A DNA stretch of 22,963 nucleotides from CAXSEF01 sp964236535 (lineage in GTDB: Bacteria; Pseudomonadota; Alphaproteobacteria; Acetobacterales; Acetobacteraceae), in NCBI GenBank assembly GCA_964236535.1, contig CAXSEF010000050.1, forward strand, positions 1 through 22,963, given 5' to 3'. Below, one piece after another: positions 10,166 through 18,114 of the stretch. Every line of letters starts with the position of its first letter. The first letter of the stretch is position 1. The notes beneath the pieces were generated by a model that made no database searches, was not told the DNA's origin, and saw only the letters and a list, made by a program, of their open reading frames with translations. The position numbers were made by a program, and so were the translations under genes.

Positions 10166-10193
10166 AGAAGGGGTGCCGAAAGGGGCCCCTTCT
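10166..10193 (+). terminator. Intrinsic terminator after the porin gene
   Basis: AGAAGGGG (10166-10173) pairs perfectly with CCCCTTCT (10186-10193) across 12 nt, 29 nt after the porin stop. The following TTGCGTTA has only a broken T tract. The strong 8-bp stem, placed right after a highly structured gene, supports a transcription end or an mRNA-stabilising hairpin. Confidence 0.65.
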
Positions 10194-10421
10194 TGCGTTA
10201 CGGGATCAAGTGCCCTCCCGGCTTATTATCAGGCATGGCGGCCCAGCCCAGACCCGGCATAAGGTCCCGGATTTTTAACCATGATGTAAGTGAACGGCCT
10301 GAAAAGACCCAGCCTTGGCAGACGGCTGAAATATGACGTTTCGATCTGCTTTCCTGAGCAGTCACACCCGGACTTCTCTTGCGGCTTGCCCCGTGCCGCG
10401 GCCTCCATTACGCGCCGTTGC

Positions 10422-10853
10422 GTGCCTGCCCGCTCCATCCCTCAAGTTCTGACGACGCCACAGCGTCTGGCGCTGCTATCGCGCCTGCTCAAGTTCGGTG
10501 CGGTTGGTGTTGTCGGCTTCTTCTGGGACACGGTCAGCGTCTACGCGCTGGCGCCCTGGCTCGGGCTGTATGGCGCCGGCATCGCCGCATACCTGGTGGC
10601 CAGTTCGACGACGTGGGTGATGAACCGGCTGTGGACCTTCCGCGACCGCGACCATGGCCAAGCGCACCGTCAGTGGGCGCTTTCCATAACCGCTGGGGCG
10701 GGCGGCTTCATGCTCAACCGTGGCACGTTCATTGCCCTGGTCGCCACGTCACCGCTGTGCCGCACCTATCCCGTGCTAGGTGTCGCCGCCGGATCGATCG
10801 CTGGGATGGCTGTCAACTTCACCATGGCCACGCGTGTGGTGTTTCGTGGCTGA
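10422..10853 (+). CDS. GtrA family membrane protein
   Basis: GtrA-like proteins are small four-helix inner-membrane proteins thought to move polyprenyl-linked sugars across the membrane or to assist surface glycosylation. The core is clear: LLKFGAVGVVGFFWDTVSVY (22-41) opens helix 1, SSTTWVMNRLWTFRDR (61-76) holds the family's Asn-Arg-x-Trp-Thr-Phe turn, and the end VNFTMATRVVFRG (131-143) matches the usual N-F-x-x-x-R-x-x-V-F close. The start is unsure. The GTG at 10422 gives a family-length 143 residues; the frame is open back to a GTG at 10290 but those 44 extra residues show no family character. No good ribosome site is seen at either. No glycosyltransferase partner lies next to it, so the sugar substrate cannot be guessed. 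Confidence 0.83.
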   Translation: MPARSIPQVLTTPQRLALLSRLLKFGAVGVVGFFWDTVSVYALAPWLGLYGAGIAAYLVASSTTWVMNRLWTFRDRDHGQAHRQWALSITAGAGGFMLNRGTFIALVATSPLCRTYPVLGVAAGSIAGMAVNFTMATRVVFRG

Positions 10854-10856
10854 GTA

Positions 10857-10879
10857 GGGCTGTAGGGCGACGACAGCCC
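10857..10879. terminator. Hairpin between convergent genes
   Basis: GGGCTGT (10857-10863) pairs perfectly with ACAGCCC (10873-10879) across 9 nt, starting 4 nt after the GtrA gene stop and ending 19 nt before the end of the convergent efflux gene. No T-run follows on either strand. It is plausible as a two-way transcript end. Confidence 0.45.
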
Positions 10880-10897
10880 ATTGAACGGCCGGCATAA

Positions 10898-12457
10898 TCA
10901 TCCCCGTGTGGCGCTCGGAGGCGCGGCCGGACGCGGCGCCTCCGCCTTCGCCGGAAAGGCCTCTTCCCAGCCACCACCGAGTGCCTTGTAGAGCTGCACG
11001 AGGTTCTGTGTCTCGGTGACGGTGCTGTCGGCCAGCTGCTGCTGGGCCGCCAGCACCGAACGCTCCTGGGTCAGTACATTGAGGAAATCGGTAAGACCCT
11101 GAACGTAGCGATCGCGGGCCAGCTGGAGCGCGCGCTGGTTCTGCTCAACCGAGCGCCGCAGCGAGTCGCGGCGGGCCTGCTCGGCGCCGTAGGCAATCAG
11201 CGCATTGTCGACGTCGTGCCAGGCCTGCAGCACGGTCTGCTGGTAGTTCGCTGCCGCCTCCTGCTGCTGCGCGGTGTTGAGCGCGAGCTGGCCGCGCAGC
11301 TGGCCCCCTTGAAAGATCGGGATCGTGACGTTCGGGCCGAGCGTGTAGCCGTGGTCGTTCCAGAAGGCGAGGTCGCGAAACTGCAGAGCGGTGAAGGTGA
11401 AATTGGCCGAGAGCGTCACTGAAGGATAGAACGAGGCTACGGCGACGCCAACGGTGGCGGTTGCCGCATGCAGCATCGCCTCTGCTTGGCGGATGTCGGG
11501 CCGGCGGAGCACCAGTTCCGAAGGCAGCCCAATTGGTACCCGCGGCGGCACTGGCGGCACCGGACCAGGAGTCTCCAGCTCAGCAGCCAGGGCGCCCGGC
11601 CCCTCGCCCAGCAGCAGACTCAGCGCGTTGATGGTCTGCTGCACCTGTTGTTCGAGCTGCGGTACCTGGGAGCGGGTGGATTCAACCTGTGCCGCGGCCT
11701 GCGCGACGTCGAGGTCGTTGCCCAGGCCGCCGGCATAGCGGCTACGGGTCAGGTCCAAGCTTTCCTGCTCGGTTTTCAGGTTCTCGCGCGCGATGCGCAC
11801 CAATTCCTGGTTGCCGCGCAACTGTACGTAATCGCGGGCCAGTTCGGCGACGGCGGAGAGTAGCGTGTTGCGCCGGGCGTCGGTCGAAGCGTCGAGCGAG
11901 GCGTTCGCCGACTCGACGGTGCGGCGTATGCGGCCCCATAGATCTATCTCGTAGCTGGCGTCGATGCCGTCCGACCACAGATCGATTGGCGGCACAGGAA
12001 TGGAGCCAACCTGGTGGTGCAGCGCGTTGCCGTTGATGCCGTCGAAGTTGGGGACGTTTTTGGTGACTCTGCCAAGCGCGCGGTCCACCTCTTTCTGGCT
12101 GATCTGGTCGCGCTCGTAGCTCGCGGTGCCATTGATTTGCGGGTAGATGTTGACCGATTGCAGGCGCAGCTGAGCGCGGCTCTCGGCCAATCGGACAGTG
12201 TAGATCCTGACGTTGAGGTTCTGCTCGGCAACACGGCCTTCAAGTTCGGTGAGCTTGTTGTCGCCAAGCAGCTTCCACCAGTCGGGATCAATCGGCTCGG
12301 CCACTGGCAGGCTGGCCTCGTAGCTCGTGGGCGGTGCGCCGCGACCCGAGAACCAGGACGTAGGAGCCCACAGGCTTGGCCGGTTGAAGTCGGGGCCGAC
12401 GGTGCAGCCGCACAACAGCATCAGCGCAGCGCCCTGGAGCAGCTGCACGGAGCGCAC
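10898..12457 (-). CDS. NodT/OprM-type efflux outer-membrane lipoprotein
   Basis: This 519-residue outer-membrane factor of the TolC superfamily would form a trimeric export channel for an RND- or MFS-type pump. The N-terminus MRSVQLLQGAALMLLCGC is a lipoprotein signal with the lipidated Cys at residue 18, followed by TVGPDFNRP, a hallmark of the NodT family. Later family blocks are DPDWWKLLGD, EIDLWGRIRRTVESANA, the long Gln/Ala-rich helices, LVLRRPDIRQAEAMLHAA, YPSVTLSANF and GLTDFLNVLTQERSVLAAQQQ. The frame runs upstream to 12640, but the GTG at 12457 places a short basic n-region before the lipobox, so it is chosen; no strong ribosome site is seen. No membrane-fusion protein or pump gene is adjacent. 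A TetR gene is divergent and a candidate operator lies between them. Confidence 0.9.
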   Translation of the reverse strand: MRSVQLLQGAALMLLCGCTVGPDFNRPSLWAPTSWFSGRGAPPTSYEASLPVAEPIDPDWWKLLGDNKLTELEGRVAEQNLNVRIYTVRLAESRAQLRLQSVNIYPQINGTASYERDQISQKEVDRALGRVTKNVPNFDGINGNALHHQVGSIPVPPIDLWSDGIDASYEIDLWGRIRRTVESANASLDASTDARRNTLLSAVAELARDYVQLRGNQELVRIARENLKTEQESLDLTRSRYAGGLGNDLDVAQAAAQVESTRSQVPQLEQQVQQTINALSLLLGEGPGALAAELETPGPVPPVPPRVPIGLPSELVLRRPDIRQAEAMLHAATATVGVAVASFYPSVTLSANFTFTALQFRDLAFWNDHGYTLGPNVTIPIFQGGQLRGQLALNTAQQQEAAANYQQTVLQAWHDVDNALIAYGAEQARRDSLRRSVEQNQRALQLARDRYVQGLTDFLNVLTQERSVLAAQQQLADSTVTETQNLVQLYKALGGGWEEAFPAKAEAPRPAAPPSATRG

Positions 12458-12646
12458 GTCGCGACGTGGCGCCTGCCCGCCACTGTATGCCCGCTCAGGA
12501 CGTACTAAAACCTGATGAACCGCGCCCTGGAACACGGGACCCTGAAGACACGGAGTCGCGCGCTGCGGCGGCATGCGCCAGGTCAATGCAGTCCAAAGCA
12601 TCCGGCAGCCATGCTCCACACCAGGGGCCACGTGAGTCATGACCAG

Positions 12647-12665
12647 TGACCGATCGGTTCGGTCA
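12647..12665. promoter_or_regulatory. Candidate TetR operator (perfect 7-5-7 inverted repeat)
   Basis: TGACCGA (12647-12653) and TCGGTCA (12659-12665) are perfect inverted half-sites around a 5-nt centre, giving a 19-bp dyad of the size bound by TetR dimers. It lies just downstream of the candidate -10 for the efflux lipoprotein and about 200 nt from the TetR gene. Binding by the neighbouring regulator is inference. Confidence 0.6.
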
Positions 12666-12673
12666 GCGTTGAC

Positions 12674-12701
12674 AACCTACCGCGTTCGCTCCGATCGTCA
12701 A
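12674..12701 (-). promoter_or_regulatory. Candidate promoter for the efflux lipoprotein
   Basis: On the minus strand TTGACG (12701-12696) is followed after 16 nt by TAGGTT (12679-12674). The -35 is near consensus and the -10 is weak (three of six). The predicted transcription start falls inside the inverted repeat at 12647-12665, a classic repression geometry. Confidence 0.4.
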
Positions 12702-12862
12702 TCCGTCGGCGGCAAAGGTGTGATAACGCCTCCTTGGCCGGGCCGCGGGCAGACCCTGGTGCCGCGGGCGTCGCGACAGGAGCGCCGGCTCCTGCGTCGG
12801 CATGCGCCACGCCGGGAAGTCGTCCGCCCAGGCTGGCCGGTGCGGCAGGAGAGGAGACAGCG

Positions 12863-13528
12863 ATGTCGGGATCAGAGGCGCTTTCGCCCGAGAAGGAGCG
12901 GCAGATCCTGCGCGGTGCCGGCACGGTGTTCGCACAGGAGGGCTACGAGGGTGCGAGCATGTCGCGCATCGCCTGCGAGGCCGGCGTCTCGAAGGGGACG
13001 CTCTACAACTATTTTGACGGCAAGGCCGATCTGTTCGCGGCCTTCGTCAACGAGGAGTGCACCCGCAAGATCTCGGCCCTGTTCGACGATGCTAACGACG
13101 GAACCGAGCCCGAGGCCGCCCTGCGCCGCATCGCCGAGCGCATGGTGCGCATGATCGTCTCGCCCACTGGCGTGACGATCTTCCGCGTGACCATGTCCGA
13201 GGCGTCGAAATTCCCCGAGCTTGCGCGGCTGTTCTACGACGCGGGTCCGGCGCGGGCGACCGGGTACATGGCATGCTGGCTGGACCGCCAAACCAAGGCG
13301 GGGCGGCTCTGTGTGGATGACGCGCAGTTCGCCGCCGAGCAGTTCTTCGCGCTGTGCCAGACCCGGCTCGGCATGCTGTGCCGGCTGCAGCTGGTCGGGG
13401 CGCCGACCGACAGCGAGGTTGCACGTGTGGTCGACAGCGCGGTGATGATGTTCCTGCGCACCTACGCTGCTACTGGTGCGGCCGGCGCAGACCCAGCGCC
13501 CATGAAGATGCGGGGAGTTGCCGGATGA
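12863..13528 (+). CDS. TetR family regulator, AefR-like C-terminal domain
   Basis: This 221-residue one-component repressor has its DNA-binding domain at residues about 11-58. The helix-turn-helix runs through ASMSRIACEAGVSKGTLYNY (31-50), followed by FDGKADLFAAF. The C-terminal part contains FRVTMSEASKFPELARLFYDAGPARA, the pattern of the AefR-like TetR C-terminal domain; AefR-type regulators are linked to control of efflux and signalling in Pseudomonas. The ATG at 12863 has an excellent GGAGAGGAGA ribosome site and fits the family start. The stop overlaps the next gene as ATGA. Divergence from the efflux lipoprotein and the dyad between them suggest that it represses that gene and perhaps its own operon. 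The ligand is unknown. Confidence 0.9.
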   Translation: MSGSEALSPEKERQILRGAGTVFAQEGYEGASMSRIACEAGVSKGTLYNYFDGKADLFAAFVNEECTRKISALFDDANDGTEPEAALRRIAERMVRMIVSPTGVTIFRVTMSEASKFPELARLFYDAGPARATGYMACWLDRQTKAGRLCVDDAQFAAEQFFALCQTRLGMLCRLQLVGAPTDSEVARVVDSAVMMFLRTYAATGAAGADPAPMKMRGVAG

Positions 13529-14949
13529 GCACGAGCATACCCGGGTCGGAGCTGGAGCGAGTGCTGGCCCGGCTGGATGCGGATGCGCCGGAGGCGCTGG
13601 CGAGGCTGCTCGCATTCCTGCGCATCCCGAGCGTCAGCGCCCAGCGCGACCATGATCCGGACTGCGCCCGAGCCGCCGGCTGGGCCGCGGACCAACTGCG
13701 CGCGATCGGCTTTGCGGTGGAAGTGCACGCGACGCCGGGCCAGCCGATCGTGCTGGCACATCATCCGGGGCCGGCATCCGACGTGGGCCCACACCTGTTG
13801 TTCTATGGGCATTACGACGTGCAGCCCGCCGAGCCGCTGGCGTTGTGGAGCAGCCCGCCGTTCGAGCCGGTCGTGGTTGAGGGACCGCATGGCAAGCGGG
13901 TGGTGGCGCGCGGCGCGGTCGACGACAAAGGTCAGAGCCTGATGTGGCTTGAGGCACTTCGTGCCTGGCATGCGGAGGCCGGGGGACCGCCGACGCGGGT
14001 CACCTTACTGCTGGAGGGCGAGGAGGAGGTCGGCAGCCCGAGCCTGGAGGCGTTCCTGGTCGCGCACCGCTCGGTGCTTGCTGCCGATGTGGCGATCATT
14101 TCTGACACAGGCATGTGGGACATCGACACGCCCGCAATTACCACTCGGTTGCGCGGGCTGGCCTACACGCAGATTACCGTACGTGGCGCCTCGCGTGACC
14201 TGCATTCGGGAACGTATGGCGGTTCCGCACAGAACCCGATTTCTGCTCTGGCGCAGATACTCAGCGGGCTACACGATGCGGATGGTCGGGTGGCAATAAA
14301 GGGGTTCTACGACGGGGTGGAGGAGCCGAATGCTGCGCAATCGACACAGTGGCAAACGCTAGGCTTCGACGAGGCAGCGTTCCTGGGCGCGGTGGGGTTG
14401 TCGGTGCCAGCGGGTGAGCGGGGGCGCAGCGTGCTGGAGCGGCTCTGGGCGCGGCCGACAGCAGAGGTCAACGGTATCTGGGGCGGCTACCAGGGGCCCG
14501 GCAGCAAGACCGTCATCGCCGCCGAGGCCGGCGCCAAAGTGTCGTTCCGGCTGGTACCTGGGCAGGACCCCTCGCAGGTGGTCAAGGCGTTCCGGCACTT
14601 CGTGGCCAGCCGGGCGCCGTTGGGCGTCCAGGTGGTGCTGGAGGTGTTCGACGGCGTCTCGCCCGGCTTCGAGGTCGCTTCGGCCAGCCCATTCGTGCAG
14701 GCGGCGCGCGATGCACTCGCCGCCGAGTACGGTCGGCCTGCGGTGCTTGCTGGCGCCGGCGGGTCTATCCCGGTGGTGGAGCAGCTGCGCCGCGTGCTGG
14801 GGATTGACAGCCTTCTGATTGGCTTCGGGCTCGATGACGACCGCATTCATAGCCCTGACGAGAAATTCGAGCTGCGTTGCTTCTACAAAGGCGCGCGCTC
14901 ACATGCGCGGTTGCTTGCCATCCTGGCGGGCGGAGCAAGCCTGCCCTGA
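13525..14949 (+). CDS. M20 family dipeptidase (metallopeptidase)
   Basis: This 474-residue zinc peptidase belongs to the M20 clan, in the carnosinase/PepV-like dipeptidase branch. Metal-site motifs are in order: GHYDVQP (His96, with Asp98 supporting it), AVDDKGQ (bridging Asp133 or Asp134), LEGEEEVGSPS (catalytic Glu166 and metal Glu167), SDTGMW (Asp194) and IHSPDEKF near the C-terminus (last His). The inserted dimerisation domain around 210-385 contains RDLHSGTYGG. The length and motifs are complete, so it should be active, in the cytoplasm since no signal peptide is seen. Its ATG overlaps the TetR stop as ATGA, so it is very likely translated with the regulator. Peptide or N-acyl amino acid hydrolysis are both possible. 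Confidence 0.93.
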   Translation: MSTSIPGSELERVLARLDADAPEALARLLAFLRIPSVSAQRDHDPDCARAAGWAADQLRAIGFAVEVHATPGQPIVLAHHPGPASDVGPHLLFYGHYDVQPAEPLALWSSPPFEPVVVEGPHGKRVVARGAVDDKGQSLMWLEALRAWHAEAGGPPTRVTLLLEGEEEVGSPSLEAFLVAHRSVLAADVAIISDTGMWDIDTPAITTRLRGLAYTQITVRGASRDLHSGTYGGSAQNPISALAQILSGLHDADGRVAIKGFYDGVEEPNAAQSTQWQTLGFDEAAFLGAVGLSVPAGERGRSVLERLWARPTAEVNGIWGGYQGPGSKTVIAAEAGAKVSFRLVPGQDPSQVVKAFRHFVASRAPLGVQVVLEVFDGVSPGFEVASASPFVQAARDALAAEYGRPAVLAGAGGSIPVVEQLRRVLGIDSLLIGFGLDDDRIHSPDEKFELRCFYKGARSHARLLAILAGGASLP

Positions 14950-15140
14950 ATCCTGCCCTGCCGGCGATCTGATGCGCTTGGGTCGTACTCCGACATTCGC
15001 GCAGCACACGAGCAAGGCTCTGCAGCGCGGATCCGTGGGCAACGTCCGAGGGTGTCCTCCTGCAGTGCGAGACGGCGTCCGGAACCCGCCCAGGCACGGC
15101 GACGTTCGGCTCCGAAGATCAAAAATAAAGGGAGCACCAT

Positions 15141-17153
15141 ATGGCGTCGAAGCGCGGACGGATCTTTGGCTCATTGCTCGGGATCTTCGTGGTCGCCGTC
15201 GTTGCATTGGTGGTGTTCTGGCGGTGGGACTGGTTCATCCCGCTGGTCGAGTCAGAGGCGTCCTCGGCGCTGGGCCGCAAGGTCACGATTGCCCACCTGC
15301 ACGTCCAGCTCGGCCGGGTTACCACGATCATCGTCGACAACCCGGTGGTTGCAGAGCCCGCGGGATTTCCCGAGGACAAGCCGTTCGCGACAGCGCAGAC
15401 CCTCACGATCACCTCCGATGTTATGCAATACCTTCACGGCCGGCATATCGTGCTGCCGCTGGTTGCGGCCGATGGTGGGCAGGTGGTGGCCACCGCGTTG
15501 GCCGACGGGCGCAACAACTGGACTCTGGGTAACGACAAGCCAGCGGCAAACAGTACCGGGTCGTCCAGTCCGGCCCCCAAGATCGGTGACCTTCGCCTGA
15601 CCAACAGCCACGTGCAGTTCACCGACCCGAAGCTGAAGGCAACCGTGGGGCTCGATGTGACCACGCGGGAATCCGAAGATCCGAATGCCCGGCGGATCGT
15701 GGTCACGGCAACAGGGCGCTACGCCGAGCAGCCGTTCACCGGGGGCTTGGTGGCGGGCGCTCTGCTCGACCTTGAGGACCATGTCGATCCGTATCCGATC
15801 GATATGCATCTTGAAAACGGGCCGACCAAGGTGACGTTGGCCGGCAACGTGCAGGATCCGCTGCACTTTGTCGGCACGAAGCTGAAGCTGACGCTGACCG
15901 GGCCAGACATGTCGCTGCTGTTCCCGCTGACCGGTATCCCGATCCCCCAGACGCCGAGCTACAGCATCGCTGGCGACCTGGCATACGACGCCGCCAAGAA
16001 GACCGTGCAGTTTCATGATTTCGCCGGGCGGGTCGGCGAGAGCGACCTGAACGGTGCGATCAACGTGGCGCTTGCCGGTCCGAAGCCGGTGGTCGACATG
16101 GATCTGGATAGCAAGAAAGTCGATCTTGCCGATCTCGGCGGGTTTATTGGCACTACGCCAGGACGCGCGTCGGCGGATGCCAAGGAGCCGGCGGAGGACA
16201 AGGCACGGGTCGCAAAGGCGGAACACACCGGGCATTTTCTGCCCGACAAGCCGATCAACCTGCCGGTGGTCGACGCCGCCGAACTGCACGTGAAATACCG
16301 TGGCGAACGGATCATCAACAAGTATGTGCCGATGGACAATGTCGAGTTCCGGATCGACGTCAAGGACGGCAAGATCGACGTGCACCCGCTGAAGTTCGGG
16401 CTCGGCGACGGCTCGATCCTGGCCAACATCGCAATCGACGCTCCGCAGAAGCGGGTGGCGACCGATGTCGCATTCCGCCACCTGAGTCTGGCCAAGATCA
16501 TGGCCTCAACTCATAGCTTCGCGGGCGACGGCACCATCAGCGGCGCTGCCAAGATCGACGGTGCCGGCACCTCTGTGGCCTCGATCATGGCGACCGGTAA
16601 TGGCGGGCTGAAACTGTCGATGACTGGCGGCGGCGACCTTAGCGCGCTGCTGCTCAACATCGCGGGTCTGGAGTTCGGCAAAGCAATCCTGTCGGCACTC
16701 GGCATTCCGCAGAAGGCCAAGGTGCAATGTTTCGTCTCCGACTTCGTGCTGGATGGCGGCGTAATGCACATAAAGGTTTTCCTTCTGCAAACCAATGAGG
16801 AGCGCACCACCGCGACCGGCGACATCAACTTCAACGGCGAGAAGCTGGACATGGCGCTTAACACGCGCTCTACGCACTTCAGCATCGGATCGCTGCCGGG
16901 GGCGATTAACATCGGTGGCACGCTGTCCTCGCCGAGCGTGACACCCGGCGCCGAGGTCGCGGCGCGGACCGGGGCTGCGGTCGGCTTGGGCATCCTCGCC
17001 GGGCCGGCTGCGCTGTTGCCGACGATCCAGTTCGGCACCGGAGAGGGCGACGCCTGCGCGGTTGCCGAGAGCGACTCGCGCGCACCAGTTGTGGCCCGCC
17101 CGGTGTTGTCGACATCGCGACACCCGCAAAGGATCGTTCCGCGTACGCGTTAA
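15141..17153 (+). CDS. AsmA family protein
   Basis: AsmA-type proteins are inner-membrane-anchored periplasmic proteins. Larger relatives form bridges for phospholipid transport to the outer membrane, and smaller ones affect outer-membrane assembly. This 670-residue member has one N-terminal membrane helix (about 8-28) after a basic start, then the family opening IPLVESEASSALGRKVTIAHL (split here as IPLVESEASSALGR and KVTIAHL). A long beta-rich body follows, with a low-complexity linker near 134-146. The C-terminal AsmA domain includes GDGTISGAAKIDGAGTS, FVLDGGVMHIKVFLL, ATGDINFNGEKLDMALN and GGTLSSPSVTPG. The start has GGGAG 6 nt upstream. The last 35 or so residues after QFGTGEGDACA are basic and unlike the rest. 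It is probably monocistronic. Confidence 0.88.
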   Translation: MASKRGRIFGSLLGIFVVAVVALVVFWRWDWFIPLVESEASSALGRKVTIAHLHVQLGRVTTIIVDNPVVAEPAGFPEDKPFATAQTLTITSDVMQYLHGRHIVLPLVAADGGQVVATALADGRNNWTLGNDKPAANSTGSSSPAPKIGDLRLTNSHVQFTDPKLKATVGLDVTTRESEDPNARRIVVTATGRYAEQPFTGGLVAGALLDLEDHVDPYPIDMHLENGPTKVTLAGNVQDPLHFVGTKLKLTLTGPDMSLLFPLTGIPIPQTPSYSIAGDLAYDAAKKTVQFHDFAGRVGESDLNGAINVALAGPKPVVDMDLDSKKVDLADLGGFIGTTPGRASADAKEPAEDKARVAKAEHTGHFLPDKPINLPVVDAAELHVKYRGERIINKYVPMDNVEFRIDVKDGKIDVHPLKFGLGDGSILANIAIDAPQKRVATDVAFRHLSLAKIMASTHSFAGDGTISGAAKIDGAGTSVASIMATGNGGLKLSMTGGGDLSALLLNIAGLEFGKAILSALGIPQKAKVQCFVSDFVLDGGVMHIKVFLLQTNEERTTATGDINFNGEKLDMALNTRSTHFSIGSLPGAINIGGTLSSPSVTPGAEVAARTGAAVGLGILAGPAALLPTIQFGTGEGDACAVAESDSRAPVVARPVLSTSRHPQRIVPRTR

Positions 17154-17532
17154 TCGCCTCATGCCGGGAAACTAGGGTGAGGGTCCACCCACAACCGTCA
17201 GCAGCCCGGCGTCCCTCTGTTTTCGGCTAGAATGGCTAGCGCCTCAGGAACGCGGGACGCTTGCCGGTCCGGGAGTCGAACCTCTTGACTGAAGACCAAG
17301 ACGGAGCCCCGGCTCTCTCCACTCCGCATGCAGCTGTGCGGAGGACTTGCGTGACGCGGGGTGACGAAGGCAAGCGCGACCGGTATGGACTTCGCGTGCC
17401 GGAGGTCCGGTGGCAACCAGGGCGACCGGCCACAGCGGGAGATTGAAGCGTGCTGCACCAATCGCCCCGCGGAGTCCCCGCCATAGCGACCCCCGGTGCG
17501 ACAGCACAAGATTTTCCGGGCAGCTGCCGCCA
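17154..17532. other. 379-nt gap between AsmA and DedA genes
   Basis: Beyond the nested hairpin, this gap holds two close direct copies of GGCTAG (17226-17231, 17235-17240), a tRNA T-loop look-alike on the minus strand (about 17269-17283), and a hairpin CTTGA/CCAAG-type stem at 17284-17300. The DedA frame is open back to 17410 but without family similarity. I see no convincing gene here and no clear promoter for the DedA gene. Confidence 0.45.
17163..17224 (+). terminator. Nested hairpin with T-run after the AsmA gene
   Basis: GCCGGG (17163-17168) can pair with CCCGGC (17205-17210), enclosing GGGTG (17175-17179) paired with CACCC (17186-17190). TGTTTT follows at 17219-17224. Position 10 nt after the stop and the T-run support a terminator, though the outer loop is large. 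Confidence 0.4.
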
Positions 17533-18114
17533 ATGATGTTCGGCGTCACCGTCGACGGGCTGCTGCACCTGGCCGGACGCAGCCCGCTAGTGCAGGCAGT
17601 GCTGATCATCGTGGGCACCTTCATCCTGGAGGATGCGGCAACGGTTCTGGCGGCGATGCAGGTGCAGGACTCTTCGCTGTCCTGGATGGTGGCTCTAGGC
17701 TCACTCTACGTGGGGATCGTGGTCGGCGACATGGGCCTATACGGGATGGGCGCGCTGGGCGCGCATTTCCCCCGGCTGCGTGGCCTGGTATCGCAGCGTC
17801 GGCAGGATCACGGCCGCGCGTGGCTTAATCAGCACGTGTTCCGGGTGGTATTCATCAGCCGCTTTCTGCCAGGCGCCAGGCTGCCGACCTACACGGCGTG
17901 CGGGTTCCTCGGCGCGAGCTTTCGCCGCTTTGCCTTGGCGGCAGTGACGGCGACGCTGATCTGGACGTCGGCGCTGTTCGGGGTGTCGTTGCGGGTGGGT
18001 CAGGTGCTGATGGACCATCTGGGTGCTTGGCGGTGGGCGGGGGCAGTCGGCTTCGCCGTCGTGGTGGTAGGAATGGGGCGGATCGTCGCCAGGATGCAGG
18101 GAGATACACCGTGA
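17533..18114 (+). CDS. DedA/VTT family membrane protein
   Basis: DedA proteins are polytopic inner-membrane proteins; some family members recycle undecaprenyl phosphate or flip phospholipids across the membrane. This 193-residue protein has the family marks: an early acidic pair in TFILEDAATVLAA (Glu33, Asp34), VGDMGLYGMGALG with Asp66, the amphipathic link, then FISRFLPGARLPTYTACGFLG (as FISRFLPGARL, 107-117, then PTYTACG), where Arg110, Pro113 and Arg116 match the essential residues. The final helix spans about 168-187. ATG 17533 or 17536 fits the family; neither has a strong ribosome site, and the frame extends upstream to 17410. The stop overlaps the next gene's GTG as GTGA, so both are likely made together. 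Confidence 0.87.
   Translation: MMFGVTVDGLLHLAGRSPLVQAVLIIVGTFILEDAATVLAAMQVQDSSLSWMVALGSLYVGIVVGDMGLYGMGALGAHFPRLRGLVSQRRQDHGRAWLNQHVFRVVFISRFLPGARLPTYTACGFLGASFRRFALAAVTATLIWTSALFGVSLRVGQVLMDHLGAWRWAGAVGFAVVVVGMGRIVARMQGDTP

Larger units (their letters stand above)
12458..12862. promoter_or_regulatory. Divergent control region, efflux lipoprotein / TetR
   Basis: This 405-nt gap holds no convincing gene. It contains a perfect inverted repeat (12647-12665), a candidate minus-strand promoter (12674-12701), and GGAGAGGAGA just before the TetR start. The efflux-gene leader would be about 190 nt long if the lipoprotein starts at 12457, unless the true start lies further upstream. Confidence 0.5.

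Noticed and set aside
10240..10280. Possible third, degenerate copy of the two-hairpin repeat (shares GCCCAGACCCG)
   Set aside because: Only about 11 nt match clearly and neither stem can be formed, so chance is likely.
15252..16481. A 409-codon open frame antisense to the AsmA gene
   Set aside because: Its composition is rich in His, Arg and Gln and has no domain. The plus-strand AsmA frame has a ribosome site, a membrane helix and family motifs.
17221..17345. tRNA-like sequence on the minus strand: GGTTCGACTCCCG T-loop plus a CTTGG/TCAAG stem with a 7-nt loop
   Set aside because: The T-stem does not pair beyond two base pairs, no acceptor stem can be formed and the base before the putative anticodon is C instead of U. 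It is not a functional tRNA; a decayed remnant cannot be excluded.
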